Origin: an uncultured Paraprevotella sp.
Lineage (GTDB): Bacteria; Bacteroidota; Bacteroidia; Bacteroidales; Bacteroidaceae
Direction of reading: 5' to 3'
Length of the DNA: 64,000 bases
Assembly: GCA_900546665.1 (NCBI GenBank)
Contig: URDY01000002.1
Coordinates: forward strand, 124,001-188,000
Below the pieces are notes generated by a model. The model saw only the letters and a list, made by a program, of their open reading frames with translations. It was not told the origin of the DNA and ran no database searches. The first letter of the stretch is position 1. Each line of letters opens with the position of its first letter. Shown one piece after another: positions 9,115-17,942 of the stretch. The position numbers and the translations under genes are program-made.

Positions 9115-9863
9115 AACAATGAGGTTATTACAGATTTAAGATCTTTCAGATACAACATATTAGGACCGTCACTCAAAGCTTTCTCCGGATCCGGATGGGT
9201 CTCAAAAAAGTAGCCATTGGCTCCGAAAGCCTTTGCAGCCAAAGCCATGGCAGGTACAAACTCACGGTTACCTCCCGTTTTTCCTCCTGCTGCACCAGGA
9301 CGTTGAACCGAATGCGTACAATCCATGATAACTCTGGGCACAAAAGTTTTCATATCAGGTATATTGCGGAAATCAACAACCAGATTATTATAACCATAGA
9401 TATTTCCCCGTTCGGTCAACCATACTTCACTGCATCCGCTTTCACGCGCTTTTTCTACAGGATACTGCATGTCAAGACCAGAAAGGAATTGCGCTTTCTT
9501 TATATTAACGATCTTTCCTGTCTGGGCAGCAGCAACCAACAGATCCGTCTGACGACAAAGAAATGCGGGAATCTGTATCACATCCACCACTTCTCCCACA
9601 GGAGCAGCCTGCACACTTTCATGAATATCAGTAAGAAGTTTCAGACCATATTTTTCCTTGATATCATTAAGCATTACCAAGCCTTTTTCCAGTCCCGGTC
9701 CACGAAAAGAACGAATGGAAGTTCTGTTGGCCTTGTCAAAGGAAGCCTTGAAATAAATTTCCACACCCAGTTTCTGCTTCAAACGAACCAATTCTCGGGC
9801 TACTGTATCCAATAAATCCGCAGATTCTATCACGCACGGACCTGCTATAAATATAGGGTTCAT
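9111..9863 (-). CDS. kdsA: 3-deoxy-8-phosphooctulonate synthase
   Basis: Condenses arabinose-5-phosphate with phosphoenolpyruvate to Kdo-8-phosphate. Diagnostic stretches: FIAGPCVIES at the N-terminus, KASFDKANRTS (PEP/phosphate binding) and DCTHSVQRPGAAGGKTGG. The start at 9863 (MNPIFIAG) gives 250 residues. The upstream in-frame ATG at 9986 would run through the promoter at 9892-9899 and add non-conserved sequence, so it is rejected. The protein lacks the ~20-residue N-terminal hairpin of the E. coli enzyme. Its product feeds lipid A-Kdo assembly; kdsD follows with a 4-bp overlap. Confidence 0.95.
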   Translation of the reverse strand: MNPIFIAGPCVIESADLLDTVARELVRLKQKLGVEIYFKASFDKANRTSIRSFRGPGLEKGLVMLNDIKEKYGLKLLTDIHESVQAAPVGEVVDVIQIPAFLCRQTDLLVAAAQTGKIVNIKKAQFLSGLDMQYPVEKARESGCSEVWLTERGNIYGYNNLVVDFRNIPDMKTFVPRVIMDCTHSVQRPGAAGGKTGGNREFVPAMALAAKAFGANGYFFETHPDPEKALSDGPNMLYLKDLKSVITSLL

Positions 9864-9891
9864 TTTTAAATTCTTTAGTTTATGTTTCCTA

Positions 9892-9899
9892 CAAAGATA
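9892..9899 (-). promoter_or_regulatory. -7 element of kdsA-kdsD promoter
   Basis: Reads TATCTTTG on the minus strand, a full TAnnTTTG match, about 30 bp before the chosen kdsA start. The -33 element is degenerate (TTTCA-like). Confidence 0.65.
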
Positions 9900-10134
9900 A
9901 TTAATATTCATTGAAATATGAAATTTAAGGAAATAGAAATAAGTACAGGCGACATTTTGAACAATCTTCAATCTGTCAAGAAACACCTTACTCGTCTCTT
10001 TTTTCCATAATCCATTGGTCAGGAACAGACCAAAGCGTCTATTATTTTACTTTGATATTACAACGTTGCTTTCAGTTCTTTCAGTATTAATGGTCAGACT
10101 GTTTTCTATAATGGTTAAAAATACAAAAAAACTC

Positions 10135-10165
10135 TTTGTAAGTAAAAATATTATTTGCATCTTTG
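10135..10165 (+). promoter_or_regulatory. Promoter of the MaoC-like gene
   Basis: TTTG at 10135-10138, 19 nt, then CATCTTTG at 10158-10165 (one mismatch from TAnnTTTG). It lies 45 bp before the ATG at 10211 and supports that start over the upstream ATG at 10163. Confidence 0.6.
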
Positions 10166-10210
10166 TTTTACCTAAAAACACGGAATGTACTAATCAAAAA
10201 ACAAAAGTAT

Positions 10211-10678
10211 ATGAGTAAACTTATTATTAACTCCTACGAAGATTTCGAGAAACATGTTGGTCAACAGCTGGGAGTATCTGATTATCTGAAAGTAGATCAG
10301 GATCGCATCAATCTGTTTGCCGATGCTACATTGGATCATCAATGGATCCACGTAGACACAGAACGTGCCAAGACTGAAAGTCCATTCAAAAGTACAATCG
10401 TGCATGGCTATCTGACACTTTCTCTTCTGCCTTACCTTTGGAATCAGATCATAGAAGTCAATAACCTGAAAATGATGATCAATTATGGATTGGACAAGAT
10501 GAAATTCGGCCAGGCTGTACTTAGTGGTCAAAGCGTACGCCTGACAACCAAACTGGAAACTCTGACTAATCTGAGAGGTGCAGTAAAAGCTGAGATCAAA
10601 TTTACGATTGACATTCAGGAGACCGGTAAAAAAGCACTTGAAGGTACTGCAATATTTATTTATTATTTCAACAATTAA
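10211..10678 (+). CDS. MaoC-family hot-dog hydratase/dehydratase
   Basis: A 155-residue single hot-dog domain protein. The hydratase 2 motif is clear: FADATLDHQWIHVDTERA, with the catalytic Asp and His, followed by STIVHGYLTLSLLP. These proteins hydrate (R)-enoyl-CoA or act as (R)-specific dehydratases; some are nodulation protein N-like. No fatty-acid gene is adjacent, so the acyl substrate is unknown. The start at 10211 (MSKLIINSY) follows the promoter. A strong terminator shared with proS follows the stop. Confidence 0.88.
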   Translation: MSKLIINSYEDFEKHVGQQLGVSDYLKVDQDRINLFADATLDHQWIHVDTERAKTESPFKSTIVHGYLTLSLLPYLWNQIIEVNNLKMMINYGLDKMKFGQAVLSGQSVRLTTKLETLTNLRGAVKAEIKFTIDIQETGKKALEGTAIFIYYFNN

Positions 10679-10700
10679 ATATCAGCATAAAAAAATAAAA

Positions 10701-10740
10701 AACATCCGCAACTCGAGAAGCTTTTGGGTTGCGGATGTTT
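10701..10740. terminator. Bidirectional terminator between maoC-like gene and proS
   Basis: A 12-bp perfect stem, AACATCCGCAAC (10701-10712) with GTTGCGGATGTT (10728-10739), flanked by A-rich sequence on the left and T-rich on the right. It therefore works for both convergent genes. Confidence 0.88.
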
Positions 10741-10777
10741 ATTTTTTGCTTCAGACTTTCCGTCTGACCAATTCACG

Positions 10778-12259
10778 TTAATATGAGCGGGCAATCAGCA
10801 CACGGTATTTGGCCGGTTTACCTGAAACCATATCAATTCCCGGTGTCTGCTCAAAGTCGAAAGGCACACAACGTATAGTAGCCTGAGTATCTTCCTTGAT
10901 CTTTGCTTCTGTTTCGGGCGTTCCGTCCCAATGACACAGGAAGAAGCCACCGTCCTTCACGCGCTCCTTGAATTCTTCATAATTATCGCATTCATAGATT
11001 CTCTCGTCACGATAGTTTTTAGCCTTACGATAAATGTTTTCCTGAATTTCATCAAGAAGAGCCTTTACATATTCCTCAATACCATCGCAACTGCGTGTTT
11101 CCTTTTCAAGGGTATCACGACGCATCACTTCAATCGTATTGTTTTCCAAATCACGACCTCCCATAACCAGACGTACAGGAATACCTTTAAGCTCATAATC
11201 AGCAAACTTGAATCCCGGACGTTTGTTATCGGCATTGTCATACTTCACTGAGATACCCATTGCCTTGAGTTTGTCAACCATACCAGCCACTTTTGCATCA
11301 ATGGCCTGAAGCTGTTCTGCACTTCTGTAAATCGGTACGATAACAACCTGTATAGGTGCCAATTTTGGAGGCAACACCAAACCATTATCGTCTGAATGCG
11401 TCATAATCAACGCACCCATCAGGCGGGTTGACACACCCCATGAAGTAGCCCAGGCATATTCCAACTTATTGTCCTTATTGATAAACTGCACGTTGAATGC
11501 CTTTCCGAAATTCTGACCGAGGAAATGCGAAGTACCACTCTGCAAAGCCTTTCCATCCTGCATCATGGCCTCAATGGTGTAAGTATCCAATGCACCAGCA
11601 AAACGTTCTGTCTCGCTCTTAACACCCTGCATAACAGGAACTGCCATATACTGTTCTGCAAAGTCAGCATAAACCTTCAGCATCTGCTTGGCACGCGCCT
11701 CAGCTTCCTCACGTGTAGCATGTGCCGTATGTCCCTCCTGCCACAGGAATTCTGCAGTACGCAAGAACAGACGTGTTCTCATCTCCCATCTCATGACATT
11801 ACACCACTGGTTGCATAAAATAGGAAGGTCTCTGTAACTCTGAATCCAGTTACGGTAGGTATTCCATATAATAGTTTCTGAAGTAGGACGAATAATCAGT
11901 TCTTCCTCAAGTTTGGCTTCGGGGTCGACTACTACACCTGTCTTGTCTTCATTAGTCTTAAGACGGTAATGGGTAACTACCGCACATTCCTTGGCAAATC
12001 CTTCCACATGCTCTGCTTCCTTGCTCAAAAAAGACTTCGGAATCAGAAGAGGGAAATAAGCATTCTGTACACCTGTTTCCTTAAACTTGTCATCGAGCAC
12101 GCGCTGCATCTTTTCCCATATAGCATAACCATAAGGCTTTATCACCATACAACCTCGCACATCTGCCTGCTCTGCCAGATCTGCTTTCACCACCAATTCG
12201 TTATACCACTGGGAATAATTTTCACTCCTTTTGGTTAAATTTTTAAGTTCTATTGCCAT
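10778..12259 (-). CDS. proS: Prolyl-tRNA synthetase, archaeal/eukaryote-like short type
   Basis: Charges tRNA-Pro. The class II motifs are visible: motif 2 region with [12 protein letters not shown] and [28 protein letters not shown], and motif 3 near [19 protein letters not shown]. There is a C-terminal anticodon-binding domain and an extra tail ending in VLIARSY. At 493 residues it is the short form (ProS type 3) that lacks the editing insertion of the E. coli enzyme, as is usual in Bacteroidales. The long tail after the anticodon domain is typical of this type. Confidence 0.97.
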   Translation of the reverse strand: MAIELKNLTKRSENYSQWYNELVVKADLAEQADVRGCMVIKPYGYAIWEKMQRVLDDKFKETGVQNAYFPLLIPKSFLSKEAEHVEGFAKECAVVTHYRLKTNEDKTGVVVDPEAKLEEELIIRPTSETIIWNTYRNWIQSYRDLPILCNQWCNVMRWEMRTRLFLRTAEFLWQEGHTAHATREEAEARAKQMLKVYADFAEQYMAVPVMQGVKSETERFAGALDTYTIEAMMQDGKALQSGTSHFLGQNFGKAFNVQFINKDNKLEYAWATSWGVSTRLMGALIMTHSDDNGLVLPPKLAPIQVVIVPIYRSAEQLQAIDAKVAGMVDKLKAMGISVKYDNADNKRPGFKFADYELKGIPVRLVMGGRDLENNTIEVMRRDTLEKETRSCDGIEEYVKALLDEIQENIYRKAKNYRDERIYECDNYEEFKERVKDGGFFLCHWDGTPETEAKIKEDTQATIRCVPFDFEQTPGIDMVSGKPAKYRVLIARSY

Positions 12260-12283
12260 AATTCATTATCTATAAATTTAATG

Positions 12284-12291
12284 CAAAATTA
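12284..12291 (-). promoter_or_regulatory. -7 element of proS promoter
   Basis: Reads TAATTTTG on the minus strand, 25 bp before the proS start. It is one of two divergent -7 elements in this 111-bp gap. No good -33 element is visible. Confidence 0.55.
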
Positions 12292-12334
12292 CAAAAAAAC
12301 TTTATTATAATTGCTCATATCAAAATAAAATGTC

Positions 12335-12342
12335 TAATTTTG
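12335..12342 (+). promoter_or_regulatory. -7 element of the OmpA-like gene promoter
   Basis: TAATTTTG, 28 bp before the ATG at 12371. Upstream there is only ATTG about 21 nt away as a possible -33 element. Confidence 0.6.
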
Positions 12343-12370
12343 CAACGTTTAAATAATAAAATGTATAACT

Positions 12371-13093
12371 ATGAAAAGTTTAAAATTCACGGCGCTAGTA
12401 TTATGCGCCAGCATGTTGTTGAGCAGTTGTAACATGAACAATACCGGTAAAGGATCACTTATCGGAGCAGGCGGTGGTGCTGCATTAGGCAGTGTTATCG
12501 GTGCTTTGGCTTCAAACAATAAAGGTAAAGGTGCCGGCATCGGTGCTGCAGTAGGTTCAGCTGTTGGTGCAGGAGTTGGTGCTCTTATCGGTAAGAAGAT
12601 GGACAAAGCCAAAGCTGCTGCAGAAGAAGTAGAAAACGCACAGGTTGAAAGCGTAACGGACGCCAATGGACTGCAGGCTGTCAAGGTGACTTTCGATTCT
12701 GGTATTTTGTTTGCTACCAGCAGTTCTTCTTTGAGCAGCAATGCCACTGCATCTTTGGCTAAATTCGCCAGCACAGTATTGAATGTCAATAAGGATATGG
12801 ATGTAGCCATCAAGGGTTACACTGATAACCAGCCTTGGAAGAACAGTACAGCAGCAGAAAGCGTACAGAAGAATCTGAATCTGTCAAAGCAGCGTGCAGA
12901 GGCTGTATCCAGCTATCTGAAACAATGCGGTGTAAGTTCTTCACAGATCGCATCAGTTGAAGGTCTGGGAGAAGCTGATCCTGTAGCTGACAATTCTACA
13001 AAAGCCGGACAGGAACAGAATCGCCGTGTGGAAATCTACCTGTATGCCAGCCAGGCTATGATCGAAGCTGCTCAGGCTCAAAGCGGAAACTAA
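12371..13093 (+). CDS. OmpA-family lipoprotein with glycine-zipper segment (YiaD-like)
   Basis: A 240-residue outer-membrane lipoprotein. The signal peptide ends in the lipobox LLSSC. Residues ~28-75 form two Gly/Ala zipper hairpins (SLIGAGGGAALGSVIGALA and the similar AGIGAAVGSAVGAGVGALIG), expected to insert in the membrane. The C-terminal OmpA domain binds peptidoglycan: it starts with VKVTFDSGILFATSSSSLS and ends with NRRVEIYL. Such proteins tether the outer membrane to the wall. mtgA, a peptidoglycan polymerase, starts 9 bp after the stop, so the two form a cell-envelope operon. Confidence 0.92.
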   Translation: MKSLKFTALVLCASMLLSSCNMNNTGKGSLIGAGGGAALGSVIGALASNNKGKGAGIGAAVGSAVGAGVGALIGKKMDKAKAAAEEVENAQVESVTDANGLQAVKVTFDSGILFATSSSSLSSNATASLAKFASTVLNVNKDMDVAIKGYTDNQPWKNSTAAESVQKNLNLSKQRAEAVSSYLKQCGVSSSQIASVEGLGEADPVADNSTKAGQEQNRRVEIYLYASQAMIEAAQAQSGN

Positions 13094-13102
13094 TTTCAGA
13101 CA

Positions 13103-13798
13103 ATGAAAAAAATTCAGAAAATAATCCAATGGATTGTGCTCCTCTTTTTCGGGAGCACAATTTTTTTTGTGATACTATACCGTTTCGTTCCGGTTCCACT
13201 GACACCACTCATGATTATCAGATGCGTACAACAGGTGTCACGCGGTGAGCAGATCAGACTGAAACATCATTGGGTACCAATGGAAGATATTTCAAAATAC
13301 CTTCCTGTAGCTGTCATGGCTTCTGAAGACCAGAGATTCCTGCAGCACCACGGTTTCGATGTCATAGAAATCCGTAATGCCATCGAAGAAAAACTGGCGG
13401 GAGAACGCCAGCGTGGCGGTAGTACCATCAGTCAGCAAACAGCCAAGAATGTTTTTCTTTGGCCTGCATCTTCCTGGGTCAGAAAAGGCTTTGAAGTTTA
13501 TTTTACGGCATTGATTGAATTATTCTGGACCAAAGAACGCATCATGGAAGTCTATTTGAATTCCATTGAAATGGGAGACGGTATATATGGTGCGGAAGCT
13601 GTTGCACAACAACATTTCAACAGAACAGCCAAAGAACTGACCCGCACTAACTGCGCTTTAATAGCAGCCACACTACCCAATCCGCTTAAGTTCAGTTCAA
13701 AGTCACCCTCACGATATATCCTCCGACGTCAAACAGCCATCATGTACCAAATGAAGCACATAGACGTCATGGAGTGTCACAAACAAAAGAAACCATAA
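13103..13798 (+). CDS. mtgA: Monofunctional peptidoglycan glycosyltransferase
   Basis: A GT51 enzyme that polymerises glycan strands from lipid II at the inner membrane. One N-terminal transmembrane helix ([19 protein letters not shown]) precedes the catalytic domain. Visible motifs: [14 protein letters not shown] with the catalytic Glu, [28 protein letters not shown] with the second catalytic Glu, and [10 protein letters not shown]. The length of 231 residues fits the monofunctional type; there is no transpeptidase domain. It is co-transcribed with the OmpA-like lipoprotein gene. No terminator is evident directly after it. Confidence 0.95.
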   Translation: MKKIQKIIQWIVLLFFGSTIFFVILYRFVPVPLTPLMIIRCVQQVSRGEQIRLKHHWVPMEDISKYLPVAVMASEDQRFLQHHGFDVIEIRNAIEEKLAGERQRGGSTISQQTAKNVFLWPASSWVRKGFEVYFTALIELFWTKERIMEVYLNSIEMGDGIYGAEAVAQQHFNRTAKELTRTNCALIAATLPNPLKFSSKSPSRYILRRQTAIMYQMKHIDVMECHKQKKP

Positions 13799-13984
13799 TA
13801 TTATCTGTAATTGGCCGATACTGATACTGAATAAACGCAGATAGTACATACCAATTCAGAAGATCCAGACTGATGATTATTACTGGAATCCGGTTTCTGT
13901 ATTATCCAATGGAATTAATCGGATACCATATACCATTATCAGCAATAGCAATCAGATCATAAAACGAGGTTTTATTACTATAAC

Positions 13985-14025
13985 AAAAAAGATCGGCTTA
14001 CGCTGCCCCCCGCAGCCAGCCGATC
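13985..14025 (-). terminator. Intrinsic terminator of the sRNA candidate
   Basis: GATCGGCT (13991-13998) pairs with AGCCGATC (14018-14025), with an inner stem GCTGC (14002-14006)/GCAGC (14012-14016) around CCCCC. On the minus strand a run of six T follows at 13990-13985. The plus-strand side has no T-run, so it terminates minus-strand transcripts. Confidence 0.85.
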
Positions 14026-14130
14026 CATTAGAATCTTTTCCTAAAAACTAATCTTTTACTAAAACTAACCCTAAAATTCTAACCTAAAACTTAACCTAAT
14101 CTATTATATATCATTATACCTAAAAATAAC
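13985..14130 (-). ncRNA. Candidate stand-alone small RNA, ~147 nt
   Basis: On the minus strand, a good -7 box (TACCTTTG, 14143 down to 14136) is followed by ~100 nt of AU-rich, probably unpaired sequence and then a GC-rich hairpin with a U-run (13985-14025). The AU-rich part contains five variants of a TTTTAGG word at 12-25 nt spacing, often extended to TTAGG or TTAG. No open frame of note lies in it. Nothing downstream is on the same strand (mtgA is convergent), so it is not a leader of a gene. Promoter, length and terminator fit a trans-acting sRNA, but it matches no RNA family I can name. Start and end are estimates from the promoter and the U-run. Confidence 0.6.
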
Positions 14131-14135
14131 TGATG

Positions 14136-14167
14136 CAAAGGTAGGCTGTCTTACGGATCTGTCCAAT
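14136..14167 (-). promoter_or_regulatory. Promoter of the sRNA candidate
   Basis: On the minus strand ATTG (14167-14164), 20 nt, then TACCTTTG (14143-14136). The -7 element is a full match to TAnnTTTG and the -33 element has the core TTG at the right distance. Confidence 0.7.
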
Positions 14168-14235
14168 AAGGTATGTTTCCAAATATCCCAAATATGTTTC
14201 ATCATTGTTTTTTATATATTTTCTGATATAAAAAT

Positions 14236-14311
14236 TGTTGCATCAATTTTGTATTAATACAACATAACTATTTGAATTTCAAATCATACCAACATAACAA
14301 ATGTTGCATCA
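14236..14311 (+). repeat. Short direct repeat TGTTGCATCA (two copies)
   Basis: Identical 10-mers at 14236-14245 and 14302-14311, 66 bp apart. The second covers the stop codon of the MATE gene. The complement of their last part (TGATGCAA) also occurs at the sRNA promoter (14131-14138). The meaning is unknown. Confidence 0.45.
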
Positions 14312-15670
14312 GATAGTTTTAGACCGCCACTTGCCATTACGGATATAAAGATAACTGAACAACAGAATAAAGAAGCCATATACATGCTCTGAAGTCCAGC
14401 ACCAGGCTACATCCAATCGCAAATGGACTATAATAACATAAATGTATAAAACATAAATAAGAAGAGTAAACAGCTCCAATACAAAAGCCATACGTGTATT
14501 TCCTGTTCCTGAAACAGCCTGAAAAAAGATATTACCGGGGACTATCAGCAACAAAGTTGTGCAATACACCCACAAGGAAGGAACTGAAGCCTGAAGCAAA
14601 TCCGGAATATCCGTATATACACTTAAAATCACCTGAGGAAACAGAGCATACAACAATGAAACCGGCAATACGATAGCGTAAGCCAAACCAATATGCTGCC
14701 GAATAGTATAAGACACATATTCATCTTTTCCCGCACCGATCATATTACTGATCAGAGCACTTCCTGTAGAAGCAAAAGCTGCCACAACCATAAACAGAAG
14801 ACCGGAAATACTTCGAATAATATTGGTTATAGCCAATGCCCTCTCACCTAAATGCTCTACAAACAAGAAAAACAGAAACCAAGTGGAAAGTGAAACAAAA
14901 TTCTGAATCATGGTCCAAAAAGATACAGTCAGTATTCTAGCCAGTTTTTTCCGGTCAAAACGACAGATCCTGTTAAGCCCATATTTTTGCAGATCCACCT
15001 GCTTCAAGGTATAAACGATAAAAAACACAAGCGACACCAGCTCTGCCAAAGAAGAACCGATAGCCGCCCCGGCTATACCCAGGCGGGGAAAACCCATCTT
15101 ACCATTGATAAGAATATAATTGAATACAATATTGGAGAGTACCATAACGAGCGAATTCAACGTAAGCGTTTTCGTCTGAGTTGTACCTATAAAAAAGGCA
15201 CGGAACATCACCGCTGCAAACGAAAAGAAAAAACCATATACCCGCCAGTCCAGATAACTCTTGGTTGCCGCATAAATGTGAGAAGAAGACAATATGGATG
15301 GCAATACCAAAGGAGTCATAGATTTGGTAATAATAAAAATGACCAAAGCCATAATTCCCATAAAATACAATCCCTGATAGAATATGCCGCCAACCTCTTC
15401 AAAATGCCCTTCTCCATTCCGACGTGCCATCAGGATCTGCGCTCCCACGCTAAATCCGAAACCGACCATAAACAAAGAAAGGTAATAAATTCCGGCAATT
15501 GCCGAAGCACCAAGTTCAACTTCACCAACCCTTCCCAGAAAAGCCGTATCTGTCATACCAATCATTTGCTCCATCAGCAAACTGACCAATATGGGAAATG
15601 CTATTTTGAAAATCTCCCGATGAGAATAAAGCCCGGTCGGACGTACCGCATTACGTTTAATTGCATTCAT
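14309..15670 (-). CDS. MATE-family multidrug/metabolite exporter
   Basis: A 453-residue integral inner-membrane protein with about twelve hydrophobic helices in two similar halves. The N-terminal half contains the family landmark MEQMIGMTDTAFLGRVGEVELGA. MATE proteins export organic cations or metabolites using Na+ or H+ gradients. The protein is of the DinF/NorM general type, and the substrate cannot be predicted. It starts with MNAIKRNAVRPTGLYSHREIFKIAFPILVSLLMEQ-like sequence, so the start is well placed just before the first helix. tRNA-Ser lies 86 bp upstream on the same strand. Confidence 0.93.
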   Translation of the reverse strand: MNAIKRNAVRPTGLYSHREIFKIAFPILVSLLMEQMIGMTDTAFLGRVGEVELGASAIAGIYYLSLFMVGFGFSVGAQILMARRNGEGHFEEVGGIFYQGLYFMGIMALVIFIITKSMTPLVLPSILSSSHIYAATKSYLDWRVYGFFFSFAAVMFRAFFIGTTQTKTLTLNSLVMVLSNIVFNYILINGKMGFPRLGIAGAAIGSSLAELVSLVFFIVYTLKQVDLQKYGLNRICRFDRKKLARILTVSFWTMIQNFVSLSTWFLFFLFVEHLGERALAITNIIRSISGLLFMVVAAFASTGSALISNMIGAGKDEYVSYTIRQHIGLAYAIVLPVSLLYALFPQVILSVYTDIPDLLQASVPSLWVYCTTLLLIVPGNIFFQAVSGTGNTRMAFVLELFTLLIYVLYIYVIIVHLRLDVAWCWTSEHVYGFFILLFSYLYIRNGKWRSKTI

Positions 15671-15756
15671 GTGCGTTCTGAAATAAGAATCAAGTTAGAC
15701 AATAAAAAAAGAAGAGTTTTACAATATTTGCAAAAACTCTTCTTTTAAATTCCTTG

Positions 15757-15841
15757 CGGAAAGGGAGGGATTCGAACCCCCGGTGCCTCTCAGCACGGCG
15801 GTTTTCAAGACCGCTGTAATCGACCACTCTACCACCTTTCC
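15757..15841 (-). tRNA. tRNA-Ser(UGA)
   Basis: An 85-nt cloverleaf on the minus strand. The acceptor arm GGAAAGG pairs with CCTTTCC. The anticodon loop is CTTGAAA, so the anticodon is TGA. The long variable arm (TGCTGAGAGGCA) is the class II feature of serine tRNAs. The T-loop TTCGAAT is present. CCA is not encoded. Confidence 0.97.
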
Positions 15842-15982
15842 AAACTTCTTTGTCAAGAAGACTTTGTTTTCGAAAGCGATGCAAAGGTACTGCTTTTTTT
15901 TGAATATGCAAAAACTTTCGTCTATTTTTTAATAAAAAGATTTATCAGATTTAGCTAAACCACTATGAATGACACAGATAAA

Positions 15983-16186
15983 TCATCTTAATTTATCCGA
16001 CAAAACTTTCTTGAAAAGCTCCGTTTGCTCCAAAATCTGCTCATCGCCCGCTTCCGGATGTGTCAATATCCAATATGCCTTAAAAGCTTCTATTGCCTTC
16101 ATACGGGCCATAGACTTTCCTGCCTGCAAACCGCTGTGATAAGGATTATGTGGCAACAAGCTTCTATTAAAATTACCATCACTCAT
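15983..16186 (-). CDS. Small conserved-looking protein, 67 aa, unknown function
   Basis: A short protein with a convincing composition: basic, no Cys, an LLPHNPYHSGLQAGKSMARMKA core and a helical C-terminus ending in KKVLSDKLR. The HNPYHSGLQAG stretch reads like a real conserved motif, and I recall similar small proteins in Bacteroidetes, but I cannot name a family. No membrane segment or signal is present. It is isolated between the tRNA and trkH on the minus strand. Confidence 0.65.
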   Translation of the reverse strand: MSDGNFNRSLLPHNPYHSGLQAGKSMARMKAIEAFKAYWILTHPEAGDEQILEQTELFKKVLSDKLR

Positions 16187-16372
16187 AGGTTGTCATCTTA
16201 TATTTGTTATAAAAATGAATCTGAGACACAATGAGGACAAAAATACAATTTTTTATTGGATTAAGCCTCTTTACTCCCTATATATTTCTGTCATTAATCC
16301 TATTCACCCGTTATTTACCCATCTTGTCTGCAAACATCAGGAACAACATCCGTTCATTTAAATCAAAATAAC

Positions 16373-16380
16373 TATCTTTG
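16373..16380 (+). promoter_or_regulatory. -7 element of trkH-cysQ promoter
   Basis: TATCTTTG, full TAnnTTTG match, 36 bp before the trkH ATG. No clear -33 element. Confidence 0.6.
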
Positions 16381-16415
16381 CAATGATGATATAAGTTCTA
16401 TAAAAAGAAAAAACA

Positions 16416-17921
16416 ATGAACAGTTCAAATTCGGTGAAACTACATCACACAAAAACTCAATTGAACCACATCATAAATATCAAGAAAATCTCTCAAATTC
16501 TGGGTATACTGTTATGGGTAGAAAGCAGTTTGTTCTTGCTATGCATGTGCGTATCTTTGTATTATCATGAAAGCAGCTACAAGGCTTTTCTTTATACTTT
16601 TGGTATCAACATTGTTGTTGGTGGACTTCTCATGCTGTACGGAAAAGGAGCACACAACAGAGTGAACCGTCGGGACGGTTACTGCATTGTCACCCTAACA
16701 TGGATTCTTTCTTCACTGTCTGGCATGCTGCCATTTATGTTAAGTGGCGAAATCCCTACCGCCGCCAATGCTTTTTTCGAAACGATGTCAGGTTTTACAA
16801 CGACAGGAGCCACCATTCTTAACGACATTGAATCCCTCTCCCATGGCATGCTTTTCTGGCGCAGTCTCATCCAATGGATAGGTGGTCTTGGCATGGTCTG
16901 CTTTACCATTGCCATTCTACCCATTTTTGGAGGAAGCAACCAACAACTGTTTTCTGCAGAAGCAACAGGTGTTACCCACGATAAGATACATCCTAAAATC
17001 AGTGTCATGACGAAATGGATATGGACCATTTATGCTATACTGACCATCACATTGATTATTCTTTTGCTGATCGGAGGCATGGATCTCTTTGATGCGGTCT
17101 GTCACGCATTCTGTACGACAGCTACCGGAGGTTATTCAACCAAACAAGCCAGTGTAGCCCACTGGAACTCCCCTTTTATCGAGTATGTCATTTCCATCTT
17201 CATGATTCTTTCGTGCATTAACTTTTCCCTTTATTTTGCCTGCATGAAAGGAAATTTTAAAAGACTGCTCCGCGACAGCGAAGTGAAATGGTTCATAGGC
17301 TCCATTACAGTCATCACTTTTTTTATCACCATCGGATTAATATACCAACGGGGTTATGATTTTGAACTGGCTTTCAGGAGAGCTCTGTTTCAGGTAACAT
17401 CCATACACACCTCATGCGGGTTTGCTACAGATGACTACAATTTATGGCCGACTTATACATGGATGCTTCTATTGTTTGCCATGCTCTCCGGAGGATGTAC
17501 AGGATCTACCGGAGGTGGTATCAAGAATATGCGAATTTTGATTCTTTATTATAATATTGTCAACGAATTCAAACGCCTCATTCACCCGAATGCCGTACTT
17601 CCCATACGAATCAATCGCCATGTATTGCCACAAGCAACCATCAACGCCGTAGTCACATTTACGATTGTCTACATGCTGTGCGCATTCGTCGGTTGGATTG
17701 CACTCATGCTCATGGGTATCAATTTTATGGAAGCTTTAAGCCTGATAATCTCAAGCTTGGGCAACGTAGGACCAGGTCTCGGCATATACGGACCAGCCTT
17801 TTCATGGGACAACATGCCGGATCTGGCCAAATGGATGCTTTCATTTTTCATGCTAATCGGACGTTTGGAGTTATTCAGCGTACTTGTACTCTTCAGCCCG
17901 GCTTTCTGGAAAGAATGGTAA
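16416..17921 (+). CDS. trkH: TrkH-family potassium uptake channel subunit
   Basis: A membrane protein of 501 residues with four repeated M1-P-M2 units. The four selectivity-filter loops can be read: FTTTGATI, CTTATGGYS, TSCGFATD and LGNVGPGLG. TrkH passes K+ (or Na+) and is gated by a cytosolic TrkA/KtrA RCK subunit. No trkA gene is adjacent here, so its partner must be encoded elsewhere. cysQ follows after 21 bp and is probably co-transcribed. Confidence 0.95.
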   Translation: MNSSNSVKLHHTKTQLNHIINIKKISQILGILLWVESSLFLLCMCVSLYYHESSYKAFLYTFGINIVVGGLLMLYGKGAHNRVNRRDGYCIVTLTWILSSLSGMLPFMLSGEIPTAANAFFETMSGFTTTGATILNDIESLSHGMLFWRSLIQWIGGLGMVCFTIAILPIFGGSNQQLFSAEATGVTHDKIHPKISVMTKWIWTIYAILTITLIILLLIGGMDLFDAVCHAFCTTATGGYSTKQASVAHWNSPFIEYVISIFMILSCINFSLYFACMKGNFKRLLRDSEVKWFIGSITVITFFITIGLIYQRGYDFELAFRRALFQVTSIHTSCGFATDDYNLWPTYTWMLLLFAMLSGGCTGSTGGGIKNMRILILYYNIVNEFKRLIHPNAVLPIRINRHVLPQATINAVVTFTIVYMLCAFVGWIALMLMGINFMEALSLIISSLGNVGPGLGIYGPAFSWDNMPDLAKWMLSFFMLIGRLELFSVLVLFSPAFWKEW

Positions 17922-17942
17922 CTCAAACTTATATACATATAT

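Larger units (their letters stand above)
9864..10210. other. Non-coding divergent region kdsA / maoC-like gene
   Basis: 347 bp without a credible gene. It holds the minus-strand kdsA promoter near its left end and the plus-strand promoter of the MaoC gene near its right end. The middle (about 9925-10130) is AT-rich; I see no stable hairpin or repeat there. Short frames in it have no recognisable protein features. Confidence 0.6.
13799..14308. other. 510-bp non-coding region holding an sRNA candidate
   Basis: No open frame here looks like a gene. The left part (13799-13980) is featureless AT-rich sequence after mtgA. The centre holds a minus-strand promoter, an ~147-nt transcript and an intrinsic terminator, listed separately. 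The right part (14150-14308) is AT-rich and carries two copies of TGTTGCATCA. Confidence 0.6.

Noticed and set aside
9195..9815. 206-aa plus-strand ORF
   Set aside because: Antisense to kdsA; no features of its own.
14987..15748. 253-aa plus-strand ORF
   Set aside because: Antisense to the MATE exporter; composition (many His/Arg/Tyr) is that of a shadow frame, and no family motif is present.
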